Assembly: GCA_964472545.1 (NCBI GenBank)
Contig: CAYYNP010000316.1
Span: 1-11,378 of the forward strand
From: CAYYNP01 sp964472545
GTDB lineage: Bacteria > Planctomycetota > Planctomycetia > Pirellulales > Thermoguttaceae
DNA length: 11,378 bases
Direction: 5' to 3'
Positions 1 through 6,711 of this stretch are shown in pieces. The notes under the pieces are model-generated. The model did no database searches. It was not told the origin of the DNA and worked only from the letters and a program-made list of their open reading frames with translations. How positions within the stretch are numbered: the first letter of the stretch is position 1; every line of letters starts with the position of its first letter. A program made the position numbers and the translations under genes.

Positions 1-56
<56 letters not shown>

Positions 57-107
57 GCCGATCAGCGTGCCGGACACGCACGGGATCGCAATCCGCCCTG
101 ATTGACC

Positions 108-136
108 TTGACGGGCGGAGGCCGATTTTCTACGTT
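108..136 (+). promoter_or_regulatory. Weak candidate sigma70-like promoter for the OMP trio
   Basis: TTGACG at 108-113 is separated by 17 bases from TACGTT at 131-136, about 70 bases before the chosen start of the first paralogue. The -35 match is good but the -10 matches only three of six positions. In GC-rich DNA such matches arise by chance, so this is only a suggestion. Confidence 0.2.
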
Positions 137-206
137 CCGCCCCTTCGCGAAGACTCTGATCGCGATAGTCCGCACGTTCGGGGGGGTGTTTCGACAGGAT
201 CGAACC

Positions 207-1097
207 ATGCCCCAAAATCCTATCTCTCCTGCCAGCGGCCGACATCGAGCGGGCGGAACGTGGCTCCGGCTACTCTTTGTGGTTGCCGTAACGTCTTTTC
301 TCATAGCGGTTTGCGCTGAATGCACGTCGGCCGGAATCCTTGATACGATGACCAGCGACGTCCGCGATTCGTCCGGCGGCAGTTCCAGTTCGTCGTCCAG
401 CAGCAAGAGCCGCGATCATCACCACGATTGCGACGACGATGACGACTCGATCTTGGGCGACCTGATCGGGGCGTTGCTGTGCGAAATGTTCTCCTCGAGT
501 TCCGACGGCGGATACTCCAGCAGTAGCTCGACGCCCAGCCCGACCTACTTCTTCAGCCGCTATCCCTACGCCGACGGCAGCGGCTTCCTGACCCGGGAGC
601 CGATCAAGACGTTTTCCGGTCGGGTGCGTTTCGACTACGCCACCGACTTCGACGACCTCGAGCGGGTCGGCGGCCATCTGCTGTTGAGCACCTTTTCCGG
701 TTGGGGGCTCGACACCGAGATGAACCGCCTCGAAGAGCGATTGCCCGGCGGCGCCCACGACGACCTCTGGCTGGGCGACGTCAACGTGATCTATCGCTTC
801 TCGGAAGACGAGCACGTGGTCTGGCGGGCGGGCCTGGGCATGAACTGGCTCGACGACCCGCTCGATACCGACTTCGGCTTCAACTTCACGCTCGGCTTGG
901 ACGTCTTCCCGGCCGAGCCGTGGGTCGTCTCCGCCGAGATCGATTGGGGCACGCTCGGCGACGCCGAACAGTTCCGTCTGCGAACCACCGCCGGCGTGGT
1001 GCTCTGGCGGCTGGAGAGCTACGTGGGCTACGAATACTACGATTTGGATCGCACGCAGCTTAACACGTTGATCGGGGGCGTACGGTTTTGGTTCTAG
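207..1097 (+). CDS. Secreted/outer-membrane beta-barrel-like protein, paralogue 1
   Basis: The product is 296 residues of unknown function. I chose ATG 207 over the in-frame ATG at 102 because AGGA lies 7 bases upstream and because it places a signal peptide (hydrophobic residues about 19-36) at the N terminus. A low-complexity leader follows: a Ser run at 59-66, then Asp/His-rich DHHHDCDDDDD at 70-80, and more Ser at 96-108. Residues 137-296 alternate polar and hydrophobic residues in repeated short strands and end in VRFWF. A terminal aromatic is the usual sorting signal of Gram-negative outer-membrane barrels, so an 8- to 10-strand barrel is inferred. The barrel aligns without gaps to the two following genes. 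Unlike them, it lacks the SPFWGP/SPYWVP segment before the barrel. Its stop lies two bases before the preferred start of the next gene, so they are probably co-translated. The leader might bind metal, but that is speculative. Confidence 0.8.
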   Translation: MPQNPISPASGRHRAGGTWLRLLFVVAVTSFLIAVCAECTSAGILDTMTSDVRDSSGGSSSSSSSSKSRDHHHDCDDDDDSILGDLIGALLCEMFSSSSDGGYSSSSSTPSPTYFFSRYPYADGSGFLTREPIKTFSGRVRFDYATDFDDLERVGGHLLLSTFSGWGLDTEMNRLEERLPGGAHDDLWLGDVNVIYRFSEDEHVVWRAGLGMNWLDDPLDTDFGFNFTLGLDVFPAEPWVVSAEIDWGTLGDAEQFRLRTTAGVVLWRLESYVGYEYYDLDRTQLNTLIGGVRFWF

Positions 1098-1099
1098 GT

Positions 1100-2161
1100 G
1101 TGAAGAACGTCGTGCGGCGGCTTTGGCCTATTGGGGCGTTTTGCTTCTTTGTAGCCGCTTGCAGCGACCACGCCTCGGCCGAACCGTTCGACGCAACGTG
1201 CGACGACGTGCATGGCTCATTCTGCGTCTCGTCGTCCGACGATGAACCCAGTTTGTCGTCTTCCGGAAAGAACGGCTGTGGCGGCCATCACGCCGATTCC
1301 GACGACGATGACGGTTGGATCCAGCGGAACCTGCAGGAGATCGTCTTCGATGGTGCTTGGGACATCCGTGGGTCAGTCCACCGTCGCTACCATGGGTCGT
1401 GTCCTCGCGACTGCAGACACAGTACCCTCGAGCTCATCTACCACCGCGATGCGCGGCTGCTGGCGGGGTTAGAGGCGTGGGGCTGCATCACCTCGCCGTA
1501 TTGGGTACCCCGCGATTTCGTTGATGACCGCTGGGCCGTTGACCGCGAATTCCCGCCGTATCCCTACTGCGACGTGCCGGGCTATATGACGACGCGCTGC
1601 GAACTGCGGGAGCCGATCATCGACTTGCCTGGATCGAACCACTATTGGGAGTGGGCGCAGCGTCGGTTGCGACGGTACTCGGTCCGGCTGCGTGCCGACT
1701 ACGCGACCGACTTTGGCGATCTGACCCGACTCGGCGGCCACCTGTTGGTAAGCACGACGTCGCGTTGGGGGCTCGACACGGAAATCAACTACCTTCGCGA
1801 GGACCTGCCCGGCGGCGGGCACGATGACATGTGGACCGGCGACTGCAACCTGGTCTTTCGCTTCGCCCAGAGCGCGCACATGCAGTGGCGAACGGGCATC
1901 GGCCTAAACTTCCTCGACGACCGGCAGGACAGCGACTTCGGCTTCAACTTCACTTACGGCGCCGACTGGTTCCCCGTACAGCCGTGGGTGCTCTCGGCCA
2001 CGATCGATTGGGGCAGGCTGGGCGCCGACGAGCAGTTTCGTGTCCGCACCACCGCCGGGATCGTACTCTGCCGCGTGGAGAGCTACGTCGGCTACGAATA
2101 CTACGATTGGAACCGCACTCAACTGAACACGCTGATCGGCGGCGTACGGTATTGGTTCTGA
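1100..2161 (+). CDS. Secreted/outer-membrane beta-barrel-like protein, paralogue 2
   Basis: This is the second member of the tandem family, about 353 residues from GTG 1100. An in-frame TTG at 1088 overlaps the previous gene and is the alternative start; neither has a strong Shine-Dalgarno site. The N terminus is a signal peptide ending near ASA-EP (residues 25-29). VAAC at 18-21 resembles a lipobox, but the barrel C terminus argues against a lipoprotein. A Ser/Asp/His-rich leader follows (about 40-72, including GGHHADSDDDD). Next is a unique Cys/Arg-rich stretch (about 85-115), then TSPYWVP and CDVPGYM motifs shared with paralogue 3. The barrel (193-353) carries STTSRWGLDTEI and ESYVGYEYYD and ends in VRYWF. 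Several Cys occur in the leader and middle region, so disulphides are possible. The function is unknown; the outer-membrane location is inferred from the C terminus. Confidence 0.78.
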   Translation: MKNVVRRLWPIGAFCFFVAACSDHASAEPFDATCDDVHGSFCVSSSDDEPSLSSSGKNGCGGHHADSDDDDGWIQRNLQEIVFDGAWDIRGSVHRRYHGSCPRDCRHSTLELIYHRDARLLAGLEAWGCITSPYWVPRDFVDDRWAVDREFPPYPYCDVPGYMTTRCELREPIIDLPGSNHYWEWAQRRLRRYSVRLRADYATDFGDLTRLGGHLLVSTTSRWGLDTEINYLREDLPGGGHDDMWTGDCNLVFRFAQSAHMQWRTGIGLNFLDDRQDSDFGFNFTYGADWFPVQPWVLSATIDWGRLGADEQFRVRTTAGIVLCRVESYVGYEYYDWNRTQLNTLIGGVRYWF

Positions 2162-2179
2162 ACGCTACACGGCAACGAC

Positions 2180-2200
2180 GGTGCGTTCCACGCACCCTAC
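2180..2200 (-). repeat. REP-like hairpin with GTAG head (GGTGCGT family)
   Basis: On the minus strand the sequence reads GTAG (2200-2197), then a perfect 7-bp stem GGTGCGT / ACGCACC around a GGA loop. It ends four bases before the Shine-Dalgarno of the third paralogue. Related arms form the composite element at 7884-8022. In the mRNA it could fold next to the ribosome binding site; that effect is inferred. Confidence 0.7.
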
Positions 2201-2215
2201 AACGGAAGGCCGACG

Positions 2216-3169
2216 ATGGTCAGAGCAATTGGCGTCACGCGCCGCCTCGTGCTGTGTGCGGTGCTGTGCTTGCTGGCCTTGTCGGTCGCTACGACGGCCG
2301 GCGCCGGCGAACTGCACGGGCTGCGCGACAACGTGCGTCTGGATCCCACGCCGGCTCCTGCGCCGCCGCCGGCACCACGGCCGGATCCTCCCGCCCGGCG
2401 ATACGATGACGAGTGGTACGAGGACGACGACCCCTGGGGCGACTTCTTCGATGACGAGCCGGGGCTGGCGTGCCTGCTGACGGTGGGTGCGTTCACTTCG
2501 CCGTTCTGGGGGCCGCACTGTATCATCGACGACGGCTGGGTCGCCGAGAACTACTTCCCGCGATTCCCTTACCACGACGTGCCGGGCTATATGGTCGACG
2601 CCAATTGGCCGTCGAAGATGCTCTTTGACGCCGATGCGGCCGACGATCTCGACGTCGAACGCTCGCTGAGCCAGTTCCGACGCTTCTCCGCGCGGTTGCG
2701 GACCGATTACGGCACCAACTTCGACGACCTGAACCGCTGGGGCAGCCATCTGCTGGTGAGTACCACCTCGCGTTGGGGCCTGGATACGGAGATCATCCGC
2801 TGGCGCGAGGATCTGCCCGGCGGTACCTACGACGAACTGTGGATGGCCGACTGCAACCTGGTGCTGCGCTTCGCCCAAGGGCCGCACATGCAGTGGCGTA
2901 CGGGCCTTGGGTTCAACTTCCTCGATGATGAACTTGGCACCGAGAGCGGCTTCAACTTCACGTACGGAGTGGATTGCTTCCCCGTGCAGCCGTGGGTGTT
3001 TTCGGCCACGCTCGACTGGGGCACACTGGGCGACGCCGAGCAGTTCCGCTTCCGCACCACCGCCGGGGTCGTGCTGTGGCGCGTCGAAAGCTACGTCGGC
3101 TACGAGTACTACGATCTGGATAGTACGCATTTCAATACGCTCATCAGCGGCGTGCGGCTGTGGTTCTAG
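2216..3169 (+). CDS. Secreted/outer-membrane beta-barrel-like protein, paralogue 3
   Basis: This is the third member of the tandem family, 317 residues. ATG 2216 is supported by GGAAGG six bases upstream. The signal peptide spans about residues 1-30 (long hydrophobic core, TAGAGE near the cleavage site). A Pro/Ala-rich linker (44-60) and an acidic, aromatic leader (63-83) replace the Ser/His-rich leaders of paralogues 1 and 2. TSPFWGP (94-100) and HDVPGYM (120-126) match paralogue 2. The barrel-like domain, about 158-317, aligns without gaps to both others and ends in VRLWF. Paralogues 2 and 3 are clearly closer to each other than to paralogue 1 (shared FAQ..HMQWRTG and FPVQPWV). I do not recognise the family. 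It may be a porin-like or structural envelope protein; no substrate can be inferred. Confidence 0.82.
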   Translation: MVRAIGVTRRLVLCAVLCLLALSVATTAGAGELHGLRDNVRLDPTPAPAPPPAPRPDPPARRYDDEWYEDDDPWGDFFDDEPGLACLLTVGAFTSPFWGPHCIIDDGWVAENYFPRFPYHDVPGYMVDANWPSKMLFDADAADDLDVERSLSQFRRFSARLRTDYGTNFDDLNRWGSHLLVSTTSRWGLDTEIIRWREDLPGGTYDELWMADCNLVLRFAQGPHMQWRTGLGFNFLDDELGTESGFNFTYGVDCFPVQPWVFSATLDWGTLGDAEQFRFRTTAGVVLWRVESYVGYEYYDLDSTHFNTLISGVRLWF

Positions 3170-3192
3170 CACGTCGCGCCCGTCGGACTTCC

Positions 3193-3227
3193 GGGTGGCT
3201 GGGGCAAAGCGCAGCGGTGCCCCAGGT
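3193..3227 (+). repeat. REP-like palindrome, GTGG family
   Basis: GTGG head at 3195-3198, then stem CTGGGGCA (3199-3206), loop AAGCGCAGCGG, stem TGCCCCAG (3218-3225). It is the only recognisable feature between the third paralogue and the assembly gap. The 241-base interval 3170-3410 otherwise holds the gap, a GC hairpin and the leader of the GH10 gene. Confidence 0.75.
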
Positions 3228-3247
3228 AGCCGGCGCCGGCGCAATCC

Positions 3248-3257
3248 NNNNNNNNNN
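3248..3257. other. Assembly gap (10 N)
   Basis: Ten consecutive N join two contigs. The true distance and any small gene between paralogue 3 and the GH10 gene are unknown, and linkage across this point rests on scaffolding only. Confidence 0.97.
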
Positions 3258-3274
3258 GCCTATCTTTTTTACTC

Positions 3275-3300
3275 GGGGGCCCCCGGGGGTTTTGCCCCCC
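3275..3300. other. Very GC-rich G/C-run hairpin
   Basis: Five G, five C, five G, TTTTG and six C follow one another. The last G run and C run can form a hairpin with a TTTTG loop, and the first runs can pair with each other. No T tract follows, so it is not a classical terminator. Its closeness to the N run suggests the structure hindered sequencing. Confidence 0.5.
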
Positions 3301-3410
3301 TCCAACCCAACACCCTGAATTTGCCTCGCCGTGGCGGTTGCGGTAGACTGCTGGACGACCGGTCGAAGTGGGCCGGCCTTCCCGGTGATTCTGCATACGA
3401 GGTGTCTGCG

Positions 3411-4694
3411 ATGCGCAACTGGATTCTCACTGCTGCGATACTCACGTTTGCCGCCGCGGCCCATGCGGGCGAACCGACGGTGACCTACGAAGGCCGCAGC
3501 CCGGACGCTTCGTGGCGGGCAGAGGCGCAGGCCAGAATCGAGCAACTCCGCAGAGCGCCGCTGAAGGTGCAGGTCGTCGACGCCCAAGGCCGGCCGATCC
3601 GCGGGGCCGCGGTCCACGTTGGGCAGCAACGCCACGCCTTCGGCTTCGGCAACATCCTCAATCCGACCGCCTTCATGTTGGCCGGGAAAGACGGGCGCAA
3701 GTATCGCGAGATCTTCGCCGAGCACTTCAACAAGACGACCTTCGAATCCGGCTTCCGCTGGCAGAACTGGTACCGGCCGGCGCGCATGGGCACGCTGGGT
3801 GAGTACCAGGGGTTGCTCGATCGGATGATCCGCTTCTGCGGGCGCAACGACGTCGCCGTCCGTGGCCATTATCTCGCCTGGGCGCCGCTGACGCAGGAGT
3901 CCTACAAGCCGACCGACTATAAGCAACACCCGGAGAAGCTCTGGCCGGAGCTTTCGGCCCATATCGACGAGATGCTCGCCTTCACCGACGGGCGTTTGGC
4001 CGAATGGGACGCCGTGAACCACATCATCGGCTGGGGCGACACCATGGCGACGGTGGCCGGTTCCGACGAGATCTACGCGCGGATCATCCGCCACGCCCGC
4101 TCGAAGACCGACGTACCGCTGTGGGTCAACGAGGGGCAAGTCCTCCCCGGCGGCAGCCGCGTGGAAGACTATGAGAAGATGATCCGTTTTCTCGTCGATC
4201 ACGACGCCGCGCCGGACGGCATCGGTTTCATGGGCCACTTCAAGAATAGTACGTTGACTTCGATCGAAGGCCTCTGGGAGGTCTACGGGCGATTTGCCAA
4301 GTTCGGCGTCCCGCTGCAACTCACCGAGTTTGACGTCGACACCCGCGACGAGCAACTGCAGGCCGATTACCTGCGCGACGTGATGACGATCAGCTTCAGC
4401 CACCGGTCGTTCAACGCGATCGTGATGTGGGGCTATTGGGAAGGCCGGCATTGGCGCCCGGACGCCGCACTCTGGCGGAAAGACTGGTCGATCAAGCCGG
4501 CCGGGAAAATGTGGAAGGAGTTGGTCTTCACGACGTGGTGGACGGACGAGAAGCACACGACGGACGCGGCGGGAGTCTGCGAAGTGTCGGCCTTCCTGGG
4601 CGACTACGAAATCGTCGTCAAGCACGCGGGCCGCGAGTTGACGTCGAACGCAACGGTCGACAAATCCGGGCGCACGGTGACCGTCCGATTCTAG
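3411..4694 (+). CDS. GH10 endo-beta-1,4-xylanase-like protein with atypical active site
   Basis: A 427-residue exported protein. ATG 3411 has GAGG eight bases upstream and gives a signal peptide with a cleavage site near AHAG-E (17-21). Residues 50-80 form a short beta domain (VQVVDAQGRPIRGAAVHV) leading into RHAFGFG. GH10 (TIM-barrel) landmarks then follow: FNKTTFESGFRW (106-117), RGHYLAW (151-157), WDAVNH (199-204), GIGFMGHF (270-277), LTEFDVD (304-310, with E306 as the expected nucleophile) and VMWGYWEGRHW (338-348). Family members normally have a Glu after the WD-x-V-N motif as acid/base; here it is H204 (codon 4020-4022). A small beta segment closes the C terminus (about 386-427). The expected role is cleavage of xylan or a related beta-glycan outside the cytoplasm, but the missing Glu leaves activity open. 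The next gene is a GH120-like xylosidase. An upstream in-frame extension crosses the assembly gap and was rejected. Confidence 0.85.
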   Translation: MRNWILTAAILTFAAAAHAGEPTVTYEGRSPDASWRAEAQARIEQLRRAPLKVQVVDAQGRPIRGAAVHVGQQRHAFGFGNILNPTAFMLAGKDGRKYREIFAEHFNKTTFESGFRWQNWYRPARMGTLGEYQGLLDRMIRFCGRNDVAVRGHYLAWAPLTQESYKPTDYKQHPEKLWPELSAHIDEMLAFTDGRLAEWDAVNHIIGWGDTMATVAGSDEIYARIIRHARSKTDVPLWVNEGQVLPGGSRVEDYEKMIRFLVDHDAAPDGIGFMGHFKNSTLTSIEGLWEVYGRFAKFGVPLQLTEFDVDTRDEQLQADYLRDVMTISFSHRSFNAIVMWGYWEGRHWRPDAALWRKDWSIKPAGKMWKELVFTTWWTDEKHTTDAAGVCEVSAFLGDYEIVVKHAGRELTSNATVDKSGRTVTVRF

Positions 4695-4728
4695 CTGGTA
4701 GCGGAGTGGCGGCAGATAGTCGCAGATA

Positions 4729-4782
4729 GTAGTCGTCTCGCTCCGCGAGACGAAGAGACATCTCGCGGAGCGAGATGACTAC
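4729..4782. repeat. Inverted REP pair (REPIN-like), GTAGTC family
   Basis: The left unit is GTAGTC (4729-4734) with stem GTCTCGC, loop TCC, stem GCGAGAC (to 4751). An 8-base spacer follows, then the inverted unit with stem ATCTCGC (4760-4766), loop GGA, stem GCGAGAT, then GACTAC (4777-4782). The outer stem pair is G-C in one unit and A-T in the other, so pairing is kept. It sits between the GH10 and GH120 genes, 34 bases after the GH10 stop. A 9-base direct repeat, GCAGATAGT, lies just before it (4712-4720 and 4722-4730). Confidence 0.8.
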
Positions 4783-4817
4783 TTTGAAGACAACCATCGC
4801 CAAACGGAGTCCGACAA

Positions 4818-6602
4818 ATGAACCTCCTTCAATCGATTCTCTACACCACGGCGTGCCTGTTCATCATCGCGCTGGGTAGCGCCGGCGTACTCGGGCGGGA
4901 GATTCACGTGGCCACAACCGGCGACGATTCCGCCGGCGGCAGCGCGTCGAAGCCCCTGCTGACCATCGGCCGTGCCGCAGCCGCTGCCCAGCCCGGCGAC
5001 GTGGTGACGGTACACGCGGGGACCTATCGCGAGTGGGTCAAGCCGCCGCGCGGCGGAGCCGATGAGAACAGCCGCATCGTCTATCGGGCCGCCGACGGCG
5101 AGAAGGTCGTCGTCAAAGGTTCCGAACGGATCGCGTCTTGGAAGCATCAAGGCGACGGCGTTTGGCGGGCGGAAACCCCCAACGCCTTTTTCGGCGACTA
5201 CAACCCCTACGAATTGCAACTCTCCGGCGGCTGGCTGAACTACGGCGACTGGCATCATCGCGGCGACGTCTATCTCGACGGTGAGGCGTTCTTCGAGAAA
5301 CAGACGGCCGAGGAGGTCGCTGCGGCCAAGCACAGTTGGCACTGCCGCATCGACGGCGACGCGACGATCATCCTGGCCAACTTCGGCGACGCCGATCCGA
5401 ATCAGCGGCTGGCCGAGATCAACGTCCGCGAGAGTCTCTTCATGCCCGAGGTCAGCGGGCTGAAGTATATCACGGTCGACGGCTTTCACCTCGCCCACGC
5501 GGCCGCTAACTGGGCTCCGCCGGTGTTGGAACTGCAAACCGGCGCCGTCGGCCCGCGGATGGGGAAATGCTGGGTGATCGAAAACTGCACGATCACCAAC
5601 GCCCGCTGCGTGGGCATCATCCTGGGACACGCGCCGGGCGTCGACTACACCGACATCGACGCCTACGGCGATCACGTCGTGCGAAACAACGTCATCCGCC
5701 GTTGCGGCCAGGCGGGCATCGCCGGGCAGAAGGGGGCCACGCGCTCGCTGATTGCCGGCAATCTGATCGAACAGACCAACTACCGCCGCGAGTTCGGCGG
5801 CTGGGAAACCGCGGCCATCAAGTTCCACAACAGCGTCGACACGGTCATCGCGGGCAACCTGATCCGCGGCGTCTACCGCCAGCAACAGGGGGCTTTTGGG
5901 ATCTGGATCGATTTCGGCAACCAGGGCGTGCGGATTACCGGCAACGTGATTTACGATACCGAAGCCGCCACGGTGTTCTTGGAGATGAACCACGGCCCCA
6001 CGCTGGTCGACAACAACGTGCTGGTGGGGCAACCCGTGCGAAGCAACTCCGAGGCGACCGTGTTTGCCCACAACCTGTTCGTCGACTGCGGCTACATCTA
6101 CTACCCGGACGTCAACCGCCGCTCGGGCTACTTCCGGCCGCACACCACGATCACCGCCGGCCGAAAGACCGGCACGCCGGCCGAAGAGAAGTGGTTCAAC
6201 AACATCTTCATACGCAAGGGGCTCGACGACGTGCGGGCGGCCGAAGGGTACGAATCGGACCTCAACGCTTTCCTGGAAGGGGCCAAGAAGAGCACGTTTG
6301 GCGACGACACGAGCGTGGTCGACGGCGACGCCACGGACTTTGCCATTGATGGGCAGGCCGAAGGGGCCACGATGACCTTTACCGTCGGCCCGAAGCCGCC
6401 ACGCCTGAGCGGACCGCGCGTCGACGCCGACCTAGTGGGCGTCTTCTCGACGGTCAAGCAGACGCTGGAAGACCGCCACGGCAAGCGGATCGCGATCGAT
6501 ACGGATATCCACGGCCGGGCGTTTTCGCAGCGCGTGCCCGGTCCGCTGGCGGATTTGAAGCAGGGGAAGAATACGATTGTCTGGGAGATGAAGAAGCGGT
6601 AG
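4818..6602 (+). CDS. Parallel beta-helix glycosidase, GH120 beta-xylosidase-like
   Basis: A 594-residue exported protein. ATG 4818 has GGAG eight bases upstream, and the signal peptide covers residues 1-26. From residue 28 the pattern IHVATTGDD, SKPLLTIGRAAAAAQPGD, VHAGTYREWVKPPRGG is that of Pbh1/DUF1565 right-handed beta-helix proteins, and the later NxI/NVI-rich turns (about 250-420) are helix rungs. The core GIWIDFGNQG (361-370) and FLEMNHGPTLVDNN (387-400) resemble GH120 beta-xylosidases such as XylC of Thermoanaerobacterium. By that comparison, made from memory, D365 would be the nucleophile and E389 the acid/base. The length is near that family's roughly 600-640 residues. The role would be releasing xylose from xylo-oligosaccharides made by an endo-xylanase, which fits the GH10-like neighbour 123 bases upstream. 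Another polysaccharide-active beta-helix family such as GH141 is possible. A C-terminal beta extension covers about 490-594. Confidence 0.75.
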   Translation: MNLLQSILYTTACLFIIALGSAGVLGREIHVATTGDDSAGGSASKPLLTIGRAAAAAQPGDVVTVHAGTYREWVKPPRGGADENSRIVYRAADGEKVVVKGSERIASWKHQGDGVWRAETPNAFFGDYNPYELQLSGGWLNYGDWHHRGDVYLDGEAFFEKQTAEEVAAAKHSWHCRIDGDATIILANFGDADPNQRLAEINVRESLFMPEVSGLKYITVDGFHLAHAAANWAPPVLELQTGAVGPRMGKCWVIENCTITNARCVGIILGHAPGVDYTDIDAYGDHVVRNNVIRRCGQAGIAGQKGATRSLIAGNLIEQTNYRREFGGWETAAIKFHNSVDTVIAGNLIRGVYRQQQGAFGIWIDFGNQGVRITGNVIYDTEAATVFLEMNHGPTLVDNNVLVGQPVRSNSEATVFAHNLFVDCGYIYYPDVNRRSGYFRPHTTITAGRKTGTPAEEKWFNNIFIRKGLDDVRAAEGYESDLNAFLEGAKKSTFGDDTSVVDGDATDFAIDGQAEGATMTFTVGPKPPRLSGPRVDADLVGVFSTVKQTLEDRHGKRIAIDTDIHGRAFSQRVPGPLADLKQGKNTIVWEMKKR

Positions 6603-6624
6603 CAACTTGTGGGTGGTTGACGAC

Positions 6625-6659
6625 GGGTGGCTGGGGCATAGCGCAGCGGTGCCCCAGGT
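6625..6659 (+). repeat. REP-like palindrome, GTGG family
   Basis: GTGG head at 6627-6630, stem CTGGGGCA (6631-6638), loop TAGCGCAGCGG, stem TGCCCCAG (6650-6657). It differs from the 3193 copy by one loop base. It lies between the GH120-like and GH33 genes. A short GCAATCC follows both this copy and the 3193 copy, so the homology may extend past the hairpin. Confidence 0.75.
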
Positions 6660-6711
6660 AGGCAATCCAACTTACCCACTGGTTCCCAACCGCCCCACAC
6701 CGGAGACCGCC

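Noticed and set aside
1151..1162. Lipobox (VAAC) making paralogue 2 a lipoprotein
   Set aside because: A better signal peptidase I site (ASA-EP) follows, and the protein ends in an outer-membrane barrel type C terminus.
3285..3300. Rho-independent terminator after the OMP trio
   Set aside because: The hairpin has no following T tract on either strand and lies over 100 bases plus a gap beyond the gene.
2907..3410. Open frame extending the GH10 protein upstream through paralogue 3 and the N run
   Set aside because: It overlaps a real gene in another frame and crosses undefined bases. ATG 3411 has a ribosome site and a signal peptide.
4729..4782. Possible CRISPR repeats in the palindromic clusters (also 9545-9621)
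   Set aside because: Units are inverted rather than direct, only two per site, and the spacer between them is 8 or 17 bases.
3144..6143. Long minus-strand open frames opposite the GH10 and GH120-like genes (3144-4625 and 4779-6143)
   Set aside because: Composition is Val/Ala/Arg/Gly-rich with no recognisable motif, typical of antisense frames in GC-rich coding DNA. The plus-strand genes have full family signatures.
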